This document shows, piece after piece, positions 1-7,600 of a stretch of DNA of 64,000 nt. Made by a program: the position numbers and the translations under genes. The stretch's first letter is position 1, and each line of letters opens with the position of its first letter. Below the pieces are notes generated by a model. That model saw only the letters and a list, made by a program, of their open reading frames with translations, was not told where the DNA came from and searched no databases. The DNA comes from Pseudofrankia inefficax (GTDB taxonomy: Bacteria; Actinomycetota; Actinomycetes; Frankiales; Frankiaceae): NCBI RefSeq assembly GCF_000166135.1, contig NC_014666.1, positions 3,720,001-3,784,000 on the forward strand, given 5' to 3'.

Positions 1-20
1 CAGTTCTGTGCGCGTCCTGG

Positions 21-626
21 TCAGAGGGCGCCGAATCCCTGTTGGAGCCGGGCCAGGGCATCGTCGAGCACCGTCACCTGGTCCGGCTCCGGCTCCGGCG
101 AGGACCGCTCGGCCGCGGGGAGCTGGCTGATCATCAGGATGCCGATGATGGCGCCGCTCACGGCTACGACGTCGCCGTCGTCCGGTGTCCGTCCGGCCCG
201 TTCCGCCACGGCAAGGGTGAACTCGCGCAGGGCGGAGGTGAGGTGGTCCAGATGGGCCGCGCGGACCTCGGGTATCGCGGCGATGAGCTTGGCGCGGTGC
301 TGCTCCAGGTCACGCTGCTCGGAGGTCAGGGTGGCGTAGCCGGCCCGCAGGGCCGCGCGGAACGCCGTGAGGACGCCCTCGTCGGCGGGTCGGGCGCGGA
401 AGTGCGCCAGCAGGTCGTAGTCGGCCGCGTCCCACAGGACGAGGTCGGGCTTGGTCGGGAAGTGCCGGAAGCAGGTCCGCGACGCGATCCCGACCTCGTC
501 CGCGATCATGCCGACCGTGGTCTCGGCGTAGCCGCGTTCGGCGAACAGGCGCAGCGCGGCCGCCTGGATCGCCTGCTTGAGCGCGATCGTCTGCGTCTGG
601 CGCCACGACGGCCGATCCTGCGACAA
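21..626 (-). CDS. TetR/AcrR-family transcriptional regulator
   Basis: A 201-residue regulator of normal TetR length. Residues about 15-60 form the DNA-binding helix-turn-helix, with the typical LFAERGYAETTVGMIADEVG stretch followed by the recognition segment around TCFRHFPTKPDLVLW. The rest is an all-helical ligand-binding domain without a recognisable specificity signature. The start is a TTG at 626-624, directly after the TAG stop of the upstream MFS gene; a GGGAG sequence sits 7 nt upstream and no better in-frame start precedes the HTH. The gene is co-transcribed with the exporter, so it most likely represses its own operon through the palindrome at 2302-2332 and responds to a drug-like ligand or the pathway product. 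The family is clear; ligand and target are inferred. Confidence 0.9.
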   Translation of the reverse strand: MSQDRPSWRQTQTIALKQAIQAAALRLFAERGYAETTVGMIADEVGIASRTCFRHFPTKPDLVLWDAADYDLLAHFRARPADEGVLTAFRAALRAGYATLTSEQRDLEQHRAKLIAAIPEVRAAHLDHLTSALREFTLAVAERAGRTPDDGDVVAVSGAIIGILMISQLPAAERSSPEPEPDQVTVLDDALARLQQGFGAL

Positions 627-2288
627 CTACGCGCTCCCATCGCCCAGGGCTGGCTCGATCATTGTCGCGGCACCCGGCTGGGGCACACCCGACTGCCGCG
701 CGACCAGCGACACCGGTGGTGTCTCGACGTCGGCCTGGCTCCCGGCGGCAGCGGCGGCCGACGAGCCGATGGTCGCCCGGCGTGGGAACACCAGCAGCGC
801 GAGCAGCGCCCCGGCGAACGCTATCCCACCGCAGAGCAGCAGAGCGGTGTCGACGCCGTACACGAACGCCGAACGGACACCGGCCAGCAGGGCGGGGGAG
901 TGGACCTGGTCGGCCAGCGCCGCGCCGTCGAAGACCCCGCCACGCGCCACCCCGGCCTGAGCCGCGGTCAGCCCGGTGGTGTCGAGGTGCCCGCGGTAGC
1001 CGGCCAGCGCCGCGGTGCCGAGCACGGCGGCGCCGAACGGGCTGCCGGCGTCCTGCAACGCCTGGATGAGGGCTGACGCGGTACCGGCCCGGGCGACAGG
1101 GATGCGCCCGAGAGCCGCGGCGGTCGCCGTGGCGATCACCGTCCCGATCCCGACGCCGGTGATCGGGGTCCAGACGGACAGGAACCCGAGGCCGCTCGAC
1201 AGGTCCGTGGCCGCCCCGACCATCAGGCCCGAGCCCATCACGGCGAAGCCGCCGGCGAGCACCGCCTTCGCGCCGATCGCCTTCGCGAGTGGTTCGGCGC
1301 CGGCCGCGCCGACGGCGAGCCCGCCGAGCAGCGGGAGCAGGCGCAGGCCCGAGCCGATCGAGTCGACCCCGAGCACGGCCTGGAAGTACTGCGGCAGCGT
1401 GAACAGCAGCCCGATCATCGCCAGCGAGCACAGGAAGGCCAGGACCGTGCCCCAGACGTACTCGGGAATGCGGAACAGGCTGACGTCGACCAGCGGTTCC
1501 CGCACCCGGACCGCGGCCGGCATCGCGGCCGGTGTCGTGGCCGGGCCCGGGGTCGACGGGCGCTGCCAGACCGCGAAGGCCGTCAGCAGGACCGTGCCGG
1601 CGGCGAGCGCGGCGATCACGACCGCCGAGGCCCAGCCACGGGTGCCGGCCTCGGCGAACCCGTAGACCAGCCCGGCCAGCCCAGCGCCGAACAGCACCAT
1701 GCCGACGAGGTCGAGCCGGCCCTGCCGCGGGGCGCGGGACTCCGGCACCAGCGTGACCACGGCCACCAGAGCGATCACGACGACCGGCACGTTGATGAGG
1801 AAGACCCAGCCCCACCAGAACCGGTCGAGCAGCCAGCCCCCGAGGATCGGCCCGGTCGGCAGCGCCAGGAAGTTCACCCCGGCCCACACCCCGACCGCCC
1901 GGGGTCGCTCCTCCTCGGTGAACATGACCGTGACCGCCGACATCGCCATCACCACGATGCCGGCCCCGGCGACTCCGCCCACGGCGCGAGCGGCGATGAA
2001 CATCCCAGCCGATCCCGACCAGGCCGCCCAGGCCGAGGTCGCCCCGAAGGCGGCGAGCGACCCGATCATCACCCGGCGCCGCCCGTACCGGTCGCCGAGC
2101 GAGCCCAGCGGCAGCATCGCGGCGGCCCAGGTCAGCAGGTAGGCCGAGGAGAACCACACCAGATCGGTGGCCGAGCCGTGCAGCCTCGGCGCGAGCACCG
2201 GCAGTGCCACCGACAGCACCGTCCCGTCCAGGCCGACCACGAACACCGCCACCGCGACCCCGCCGAGCGCCCACCACTTCCGACCCAT
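627..2288 (-). CDS. MFS drug exporter, DHA2 (EmrB/QacA-like) family
   Basis: Integral membrane antiporter of 553 residues, the length expected for a 14-helix DHA2 transporter. Motif A is visible as GSLGDRYGRRRVM after the second helix. The antiporter motif C region reads LPTGPILGGWLL in helix 5, and an acidic residue lies in helix 1 (VVGLDGTVLSVALP). Proton-driven efflux of a hydrophobic compound is the family role; export of, or resistance to, the cluster product is an inference from position. The ATG at 2288 is preferred because GGGTGG lies just upstream; an in-frame GTG at 2306 has no ribosome site and would overlap the operator. The TetR gene begins at the base after the stop codon. Confidence 0.88.
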   Translation of the reverse strand: MGRKWWALGGVAVAVFVVGLDGTVLSVALPVLAPRLHGSATDLVWFSSAYLLTWAAAMLPLGSLGDRYGRRRVMIGSLAAFGATSAWAAWSGSAGMFIAARAVGGVAGAGIVVMAMSAVTVMFTEEERPRAVGVWAGVNFLALPTGPILGGWLLDRFWWGWVFLINVPVVVIALVAVVTLVPESRAPRQGRLDLVGMVLFGAGLAGLVYGFAEAGTRGWASAVVIAALAAGTVLLTAFAVWQRPSTPGPATTPAAMPAAVRVREPLVDVSLFRIPEYVWGTVLAFLCSLAMIGLLFTLPQYFQAVLGVDSIGSGLRLLPLLGGLAVGAAGAEPLAKAIGAKAVLAGGFAVMGSGLMVGAATDLSSGLGFLSVWTPITGVGIGTVIATATAAALGRIPVARAGTASALIQALQDAGSPFGAAVLGTAALAGYRGHLDTTGLTAAQAGVARGGVFDGAALADQVHSPALLAGVRSAFVYGVDTALLLCGGIAFAGALLALLVFPRRATIGSSAAAAAGSQADVETPPVSLVARQSGVPQPGAATMIEPALGDGSA

Positions 2289-2301
2289 CGCGACCACCCA
2301 T

Positions 2302-2332
2302 GTCACTCGACGTCTATCTGTCAGTGAGTGAC
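2302..2332. promoter_or_regulatory. Probable TetR operator upstream of the MFS-TetR operon
   Basis: A perfect 7-bp inverted repeat, gtcactc at 2302-2308 and gagtgac at 2326-2332, separated by 17 bp, lies 14-44 nt upstream of the MFS ATG. The right arm overlaps a second dyad, gtcagtgagtgac (2320-2332). Position and symmetry fit an operator for the co-transcribed TetR protein; binding is inferred. Confidence 0.5.
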
Positions 2333-2490
2333 TCTAATGCAGTCGATGACGAACGTCGAGACCGGCTGTCGCGGGGTCTCTGGCGGCTCTGACCGGACGA
2401 CGGCTGGCCCTCACCCGTCGACGGCGTAGGCCCGGATCTCGGGGCGCGGCGTCCGCGAGGCTCGGGGAGCCGACGCCGGCCCGGTCCGCG

Positions 2491-2565
2491 TGATCGCCGT
2501 TTGGACCCTCGAGTGGTCGTAGTCCGGGCTCGATCGCGACCACCGGAGGGCCGAAACGGCGATCA
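2491..2565. repeat. Long imperfect palindrome (hairpin, MITE/REP-like)
   Basis: The outer arms are a perfect 12-bp inverted repeat, tgatcgccgttt (2491-2502) and aaacggcgatca (2554-2565). The pairing continues inward with a few mismatches (for example gtggtcg at 2513-2519 against cgaccac at 2537-2543) to a loop of roughly 15 nt. It lies about 460 nt from either likely promoter, so terminator or operator roles are not obvious; a dispersed genomic palindromic repeat is the best guess. Confidence 0.6.
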
Positions 2566-2925
2566 TGCGCGAGTACGGCGCGTTCCTCGACGTCCGGGAT
2601 CTCGCGACCGCCGCCGAGCGCGCGCTGCTGGGCTGGACACCGCGTTTCCGGTGGCGCGGGGCGACGGGCGGCTGACGCGTCCCCGTTGTTCGCCATCATT
2701 CCGGCGGCGAGTGAGGAGGGCGGCTTCGGCGCGAGACCAGGCGATCCAGGATTCGATCAGCGGGTTTTCCTGGGATGCGGCGACTCGTGGTCGTGTCATT
2801 CTGCTCTCGCTGGTCACTCTCGAGAAACATTTCCGCAGCAGCTGGGCAATGAATTACCCGTCCGGTTGACCCGCCAACCTGGGGATCCGCTGCCCACGTG
2901 GCCCCAGAGGATCACGCCGGTGACT

Positions 2926-2958
2926 TAGGGGTCGGTAGGGGTAGGGCATTCATCCTAC
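2926..2958 (+). promoter_or_regulatory. TAGGGG direct repeats and inverted repeat upstream of ccr
   Basis: TAGGGG occurs at 2926-2931 and 2936-2941, exactly 10 bp apart, followed at once by TAGGGC at 2942-2947. A GTAGG-N8-CCTAC dyad spans 2941-2958. The array is 75-105 nt upstream of the ccr ATG. The same hexamer (as CCCCTA) is duplicated in the PKS/thioesterase divergent region at 49344-49362, suggesting a shared activator; the two LuxR-LAL proteins are the obvious candidates. This is an inference. Confidence 0.35.
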
Positions 2959-3031
2959 GCCGGCTAGCGTCCATTCTCGACCATCGGCGAACCGATTTCC
3001 CGCGTGCGCGGAATGGGAGGGTGGATAGGCC

Positions 3032-4381
3032 ATGGACCCGCTTTCTGAGGCGTTGGCGTCCGGTCTGGACGGGGCCGAGCTCGCGCGCTTCGCCCCGCCG
3101 AGCGAGTACCTCGCGGCACACCTGCGTGCCGAGGACACCGAGATGTTCACGGACGTGTTCGACAAGGATGTCCGCAAGTCGCTGCGGGTCGGCCGGGTGC
3201 CGATGCCGGAGCTCGCGCCGGACGAGGTGCTGATCGGGGTGATGGCCAGCTCGATCAACTACAACACGGTCTGGTCAGCCATGTTCGAGCCGATCCCGAC
3301 GTTCCGGTTCCTGCGCCAGCTCGGCGCCAAGGGAGGCTGGGAGGCCCGGCACGACCTGCCGTACCACGTCGTCGGCTCGGACGCGGCGGGCGTGATCGTC
3401 GGGGTCGGGGCCGGGGTGCGCCGCTGGCGGGTCGGCGACCACGTGGTCACCAGCCCGATGCACGTCGACAGCGAGGAGCCGGCGACCCAGGCCGACGGGC
3501 TGCTCGGGGACGAGCAGCGGGCCTGGGGATTCGAGACCAACTTCGGCGGCCTGGCCCACTACGCGGTCGTGCGGGCCACCCAGCTCCTCCCGAAGCCGGG
3601 CCACCTGACCTGGGAGGAGGCGGCCAGCAGCCCGCTGTGCGCCGGCACGGCCTACCGGATGCTGATCAGCGAGCGCGGTGCGCGGATGAAGCAGGGCGAC
3701 GTGGTGCTGATCTGGGGCGCGGCCGGCGGACTGGGCGCCTACGCGGTCCAGCTCGTGAAGGCCGGCGGCGGCATCGCCGTCGGTGTCGTCGGCTCGGACG
3801 GCAAGGCGGACCTCGTCCGCGCGCTGGGCGCGGAGGTCGTCATCGACCGCCGTGAGCTGGGCATGCCCGAGGGCGCGCCCACGCCGGCCGACACCCTGGC
3901 GGTCGGGCGCCGGCTCGGCGGCATCATCCGCCGCGAGGTGGGGGAGGACCCGCACATCGCCTTCGACTACGTCGGCCAGGCCACCTTCGGCACGTCCGTG
4001 TTCGTCGTCCGCAAGGGCGGCACGGTGGTGACCTGCGGCTCCAGCACCGGGTACCAGCACACCTTCGACAACCGCTACCTGTGGATGCGCCTGAAGCGGA
4101 TCATCGGCAGCCACGCCGCGAACCTCCAGGAGCTGGCCGAGTGCAACCGGCTGCTGTCGCTGGGCCGGCTGCAGCCCGCGCTCAGCGCGACCTACCCGCT
4201 GGCCGAGGTCGGTGAGGCCGCGCGCCTCGTCCAGAACAACGGCCACATCGGCAAGGTCGGCGTGCTCTGCCTGGCCCCGCGGGAGGGCCTCGGCGTCACC
4301 GACCCGGCCCGCCGGGCCCGGATCGGTACCGACCGCATCACCCCGCTGCGGCACAACGGCCTGGCCAGAGCCGCGGCCTAG
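3032..4381 (+). CDS. ccr: Crotonyl-CoA carboxylase/reductase
   Basis: A 449-residue medium-chain dehydrogenase/reductase that reduces enoyl-CoA with NADPH and CO2 to an alkylmalonyl-CoA, classically crotonyl-CoA to ethylmalonyl-CoA. The nucleotide loop is WGAAGGLGAYA (about residues 228-238). Residues corresponding to the CO2-binding pocket of characterised enzymes appear intact: Asn78 in the NYN segment, Phe167-Glu168 before TNFGG, and His361 in GSHAAN. Length is normal. GGAGG at 3016-3020 sets the ATG. The carboxylase beta-subunit gene follows after 33 nt, so the pair probably forms one extender-supply transcript. Module 6 of the PKS has an atypical AT that could be the consumer. The family call is firm; the exact substrate chain length is open. 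Confidence 0.93.
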   Translation: MDPLSEALASGLDGAELARFAPPSEYLAAHLRAEDTEMFTDVFDKDVRKSLRVGRVPMPELAPDEVLIGVMASSINYNTVWSAMFEPIPTFRFLRQLGAKGGWEARHDLPYHVVGSDAAGVIVGVGAGVRRWRVGDHVVTSPMHVDSEEPATQADGLLGDEQRAWGFETNFGGLAHYAVVRATQLLPKPGHLTWEEAASSPLCAGTAYRMLISERGARMKQGDVVLIWGAAGGLGAYAVQLVKAGGGIAVGVVGSDGKADLVRALGAEVVIDRRELGMPEGAPTPADTLAVGRRLGGIIRREVGEDPHIAFDYVGQATFGTSVFVVRKGGTVVTCGSSTGYQHTFDNRYLWMRLKRIIGSHAANLQELAECNRLLSLGRLQPALSATYPLAEVGEAARLVQNNGHIGKVGVLCLAPREGLGVTDPARRARIGTDRITPLRHNGLARAAA

Positions 4382-4414
4382 CCGCGATTTAGAGCGTGAG
4401 AAGACGGTGCTTCG

Positions 4415-5884
4415 ATGCCCCCTACCCATCTGCCGGAACAGCGGGCCCGGACCGAGGACCAGCGCGACGCGCGGGCCCGGCTCGGCCACGTTCTCGACCC
4501 GGGGTCGCTGACCCCGCTCGGCCCGTGGGACGACAGCGGCGTCCTGGCCGCCCGTGGCCGGATCCACGGCGTGGCGGTGACGGCCTACTGCACCGACGCG
4601 ACCCGCATGGGCGGGGCGCTGGGCGCCGCCGGGGCGGACCGGATCGTCGAGGCGATCGACACCGCGTGCGCCGAGGGCTGCCCGGTCGTCGGCCTGTGGC
4701 ATTCCGGCGGCGCCCGGCTCGCCGACGGCGTGGCCTCGCTGGACGGCGCCGGCCGGATGTTCGCCGCGATGACCAGGGCGTCCGGGGTCGTCCCCCAGTT
4801 CTCGGTCATCCTCGGCCCGGCGGCGGGAGCGGCCGCCTACGGGCCGGCCCTCACCGACCTTGTGATCATGGCCGACGAGGGCCGCCTGTTCGTGACCGGT
4901 CCCGACATCGTGCGCCGGGTCACCGGCGAGGACGTCGACATGCTCCAGCTCGGCGGCCCGGACACGCACAGCCGCGGATCGGGGGTCGCGCACCTGACGG
5001 CCTCGTCCGAGCGCGACGCGTTGAGCCGGGCCCGGCGGCTGGTGGACCTGCTGGGCCGGCCCGGCGTCTTCGGCCCGGCCGCCGGTACCGGCTCGGCCGC
5101 CGAGCCCGTCCGGGATCCGTCGGCCCGGCTGCCGGACAATCGCCGCCGGGCCTATGACGTGCGCCCGGTCGTCCGTGACCTGCTCGACCCGCCGGACAAC
5201 CCGCCGCCGCCCGGCGGCACCGCCGACGGCGAGCTGGTCGAGCTGCAGCCGCGCTGGGCGGCCAACGTCGTGATCGGGCTGGGCCGGCTGCGCGGCCGGA
5301 CCGTGGGTGTCATCGCGAACAACCCGCTGCGCCGCGGCGGCTGCCTCGACTCGGCCAGCGCCGAGAAGGCGGCCAGGTTCGTGCGCCTGTGCGACGCGTT
5401 CGGAGTTCCGCTGGTGGTGCTGGTCGACGTCCCCGGCTATCTGCCCGGCGCCCGGCAGGAGTGGGACGGCGTGCTGCGCCGCGGCGCGAAACTGCTGCAC
5501 GCGTTCGCCGGCGCCGTCGTGCCCCGGGCGACGATCATCCTGCGCAAGTCCTACGGCGGCGCCTACATCGCGATGAACTCGCGGTCCCTGGGCGCGGACG
5601 CCGTCTTCGCCTGGCCGGACGCCGAGGTCGCGGTCATGAGCGCGTCGGCCGCCGTGGAGGTCATCCGTCGGCGCGAGCTGGCGGCGGTCGGCGCCGAGGA
5701 ACGGCCGGCCCTGCTCGCCCGGCTGGCCGTCGAGCACGAACGCGAGGCGGGCGGGCTGGACCGGGCGGTCACGGCCGGGTTCGTCGACGAGGTGATCGAG
5801 CCGGTCCGCAGCCGGGACAAGCTGGTCGCCGCCCTGGCCGCGGCGCCCGCCCGCCGAGGGCGCCAGCCGAACATCCCGCTGTGA
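4415..5884 (+). CDS. Acyl-CoA carboxylase, carboxyltransferase (beta) subunit
   Basis: A 489-residue member of the propionyl/acetyl-CoA carboxylase beta family, which moves carboxyl from biotin to acyl-CoA to make malonyl- or methylmalonyl-CoA. Both oxyanion-hole signatures are visible: SGGARLADGV near residue 100 and SYGGAYIAMNS near residue 380. The residue after GGAY is Ile; in the Streptomyces pair PccB/AccB this position carries Asp in the propionyl-specific enzyme and Ile in the one that also takes acetyl-CoA, so broader substrate use is possible. It is somewhat shorter than the roughly 530 residues usual for PccB, mainly at the N-terminus. No biotin-carrying alpha subunit is encoded in the window, so it must partner with one elsewhere. 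Confidence 0.88.
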   Translation: MPPTHLPEQRARTEDQRDARARLGHVLDPGSLTPLGPWDDSGVLAARGRIHGVAVTAYCTDATRMGGALGAAGADRIVEAIDTACAEGCPVVGLWHSGGARLADGVASLDGAGRMFAAMTRASGVVPQFSVILGPAAGAAAYGPALTDLVIMADEGRLFVTGPDIVRRVTGEDVDMLQLGGPDTHSRGSGVAHLTASSERDALSRARRLVDLLGRPGVFGPAAGTGSAAEPVRDPSARLPDNRRRAYDVRPVVRDLLDPPDNPPPPGGTADGELVELQPRWAANVVIGLGRLRGRTVGVIANNPLRRGGCLDSASAEKAARFVRLCDAFGVPLVVLVDVPGYLPGARQEWDGVLRRGAKLLHAFAGAVVPRATIILRKSYGGAYIAMNSRSLGADAVFAWPDAEVAVMSASAAVEVIRRRELAAVGAEERPALLARLAVEHEREAGGLDRAVTAGFVDEVIEPVRSRDKLVAALAAAPARRGRQPNIPL

Positions 5885-5943
5885 CGAGCTGACGCCTCCT
5901 CAGCCGGAAGCCGCGGCCACCGGACCGGGTACCGGCAGAAAGA

Positions 5944-6001
5944 AGGAGGCCGTCCGCCACCGCGGCGAGTCCCGGGACCCGGCGGCCGCGGACGGCCTCC
6001 T
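5944..6001. terminator. Bidirectional terminator hairpin between convergent genes
   Basis: A perfect 14-bp inverted repeat, aggaggccgtccgc (5944-5957) and gcggacggcctcct (5988-6001), encloses a GC-rich 30-nt segment that can itself fold. It lies between the carboxylase stop at 5884 and the stop of the converging MFS gene at 6019. On the minus strand it is followed by a pyrimidine-rich run (CTTCTTTCT). Confidence 0.75.
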
Positions 6002-6018
6002 GAACCGCCCGGGGTCAG

Positions 6019-7512
6019 TCAGGCGGTCGCCTTGACGGCCTCGCCGGCCGTGTCGTCCACTGGGACGGCCGGCGGGGACGGGTCGCGGATCGCGAGCGCG
6101 GCGATCAGCGCCCCGACCACCAGCAGCGCCGCGATCAGCCCGAATCCCCAGGCCCAGGCGCTCGTCTGGGCGGACAGCAGCCCCGCCCGGCTCGTGGTGG
6201 GCGAGGTGAGGGCGTCGAAGCGGGCGTTGGCCACGGCGGTCAGCGCCGCGATGCCGAGCGAGGCGCCGATCGGCTGGACCGCGTTGACCAGGCCGGAGGC
6301 GATGCCGGCGTCCTCCGGGGCCGCGCCGGCCACGCCGGCCGACATCACGCTGACGAAGGCGATCCCGGTGCCGACCCCGGAGATGAGGAACGCCGGCAGG
6401 ACCACCCCGAGGTAGCCGCTGTCCGGAGTGATCCGGGCGAACAGCGCGATGCCCACCGCGGTCAGCAGCAGGCCGAGCACGGTCAGGGTCCTGGCGCCGA
6501 CCCGCCCGAGCAGGCCGGAGGCGATCTGCGCCGAGAAGGCGATGGCGAACGACAGCGGCAGGAACGCGAAGCCGGTCCGCAGCGGCGAGTACCCGTGGAT
6601 GGTCTGCAGGACGAGGCTGATGACGAACACGGTGCCCACGGAGGCGGCCGAGACGAACAGCATCGACAGGTCCGCCCCGGCGACGCTGCCCCGCCGGATC
6701 ACCGAGAGCGGCACGAGCGGGTTGCGAGCCTGGGCCTGCCGGACCCAGAACGCGACGAGCAGCACGACCGCGCCGACCAGCAGGCCGATGGTCTGGACGC
6801 TGGTCCACCCGGCCTCGTTCGCCCGCACCAGGGCGAAGACCAGCGCGCCCAGGCCCGCCGTGACCGTCACCGCCCCCAACGCGTCGAAGCCGCCGGCGGC
6901 CTCGTCGCGGCTCTCCTGGAGCACTCGGGGGGTGAGGGCCAGCACGAACACCGCGATCGGGGCGTTGATGAACAGCACCCACCGCCAGGACGCCTCGTCC
7001 GTGAGCACGCCGCCGAGCACCAGCCCGAACGCTCCGCCGGTGCCGGAGACGGCGGCGAAGATTCCCAGGGCCTTGTTGCGGGCCTCGCCCTCGGCGAAGG
7101 CCAGCGCGAGCAGGCTGAGCGCGGCCGGGGCCATGAGCGCTCCGCCCACGCCCTGGACGGCCCGGGCGCCGATCAGCAGGCCGGGCGTGCCGGCGAAGCC
7201 GCCGACCAGGCTGGCCAGGCCGAACAGCCCGACGCCGATCGAGAACAGCCGCCGGCGGCCGAACCGGTCGGCCACCTTGCCGCCCAGCAGCAGGAACCCG
7301 CCGAACGTCAGCGCGTAGCCGTTGACGACCCACTGCAGGTCGGACTGGTTGGCGAAGCCCAGGCTGGACCCGATGTCCGGCAGCGCCACGTTGACGATGG
7401 TCACGTCCAGGACGACCATGGCCTGGCTGGCGGCGATGACGGCGAGGACGAGCCAGCCGGGCGGTGCCGTGCGGCCGCGGGGCTCGGGCGCGTTCGGCGT
7501 CGCGTGGGTCAT
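6019..7512 (-). CDS. MFS drug exporter, DHA2 family (second copy)
   Basis: A 497-residue multidrug-type antiporter with 13-14 predicted membrane helices. Helix 1 carries the DVTIVNVALPDI motif, motif A is GGKVADRFGRRRLF, and the helix-5 region reads GTGGAFGLVLGGVL, as in motif C. The ATG at 7512 has GGGAG about 7 nt upstream. It is divergent from the TetR-type gene at 7601 across an 88-nt gap, the usual arrangement for a repressor-exporter pair. It is only loosely similar to the first exporter, so the two are unlikely to be recent duplicates. Product export or self-resistance is the likely role, inferred from context. Confidence 0.88.
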   Translation of the reverse strand: MTHATPNAPEPRGRTAPPGWLVLAVIAASQAMVVLDVTIVNVALPDIGSSLGFANQSDLQWVVNGYALTFGGFLLLGGKVADRFGRRRLFSIGVGLFGLASLVGGFAGTPGLLIGARAVQGVGGALMAPAALSLLALAFAEGEARNKALGIFAAVSGTGGAFGLVLGGVLTDEASWRWVLFINAPIAVFVLALTPRVLQESRDEAAGGFDALGAVTVTAGLGALVFALVRANEAGWTSVQTIGLLVGAVVLLVAFWVRQAQARNPLVPLSVIRRGSVAGADLSMLFVSAASVGTVFVISLVLQTIHGYSPLRTGFAFLPLSFAIAFSAQIASGLLGRVGARTLTVLGLLLTAVGIALFARITPDSGYLGVVLPAFLISGVGTGIAFVSVMSAGVAGAAPEDAGIASGLVNAVQPIGASLGIAALTAVANARFDALTSPTTSRAGLLSAQTSAWAWGFGLIAALLVVGALIAALAIRDPSPPAVPVDDTAGEAVKATA

Positions 7513-7600
7513 GAGCGCTCCCAGATTTCACTCAACATGTGGTAAGCAGATGTCCGGGCGACCGTACGGCCCGCCGGGCACCTTGGTCAACGAACGTAGA
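7513..7600. promoter_or_regulatory. Divergent promoter region of MFS exporter and TetR-like regulator
   Basis: This 88-nt gap must hold both promoters. The hexamer TCACTC at 7528-7533 recurs inverted as GAGTGA at 7599-7604; the same hexamer forms the arms of the operator at 2302-2332. The spacing here is wide (65 nt), so this may be chance. No clear -10 or -35 was seen. Confidence 0.3.

Larger units (their letters stand above)
2333..3031. other. Non-coding region between the MFS operon and ccr
   Basis: About 700 nt without a convincing gene. It contains the large imperfect hairpin at 2491-2565 and the TAGGGG repeats at 2926-2947. A 36-codon open frame at 2565-2675 reads like a scrap of an NAD-dependent epimerase C-terminus (YGAFLDVRDLATAAERALLG), possibly a gene relic, but it is too short and lacks a ribosome site. 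Longer frames on both strands look like GC-driven noise. Confidence 0.5.

Noticed and set aside
2565-2675. Small epimerase-like ORF (36 codons)
   Set aside because: Only a short resemblance to an epimerase C-terminus, no ribosome site; at most a gene relic.
3275-5737. Long antisense frame (820 codons) opposite ccr and the carboxylase gene
   Set aside because: Arg/Pro/Gly/Ala/His-biased translation with no domain, typical of third-position GC bias; the plus-strand genes have full motifs and ribosome sites.
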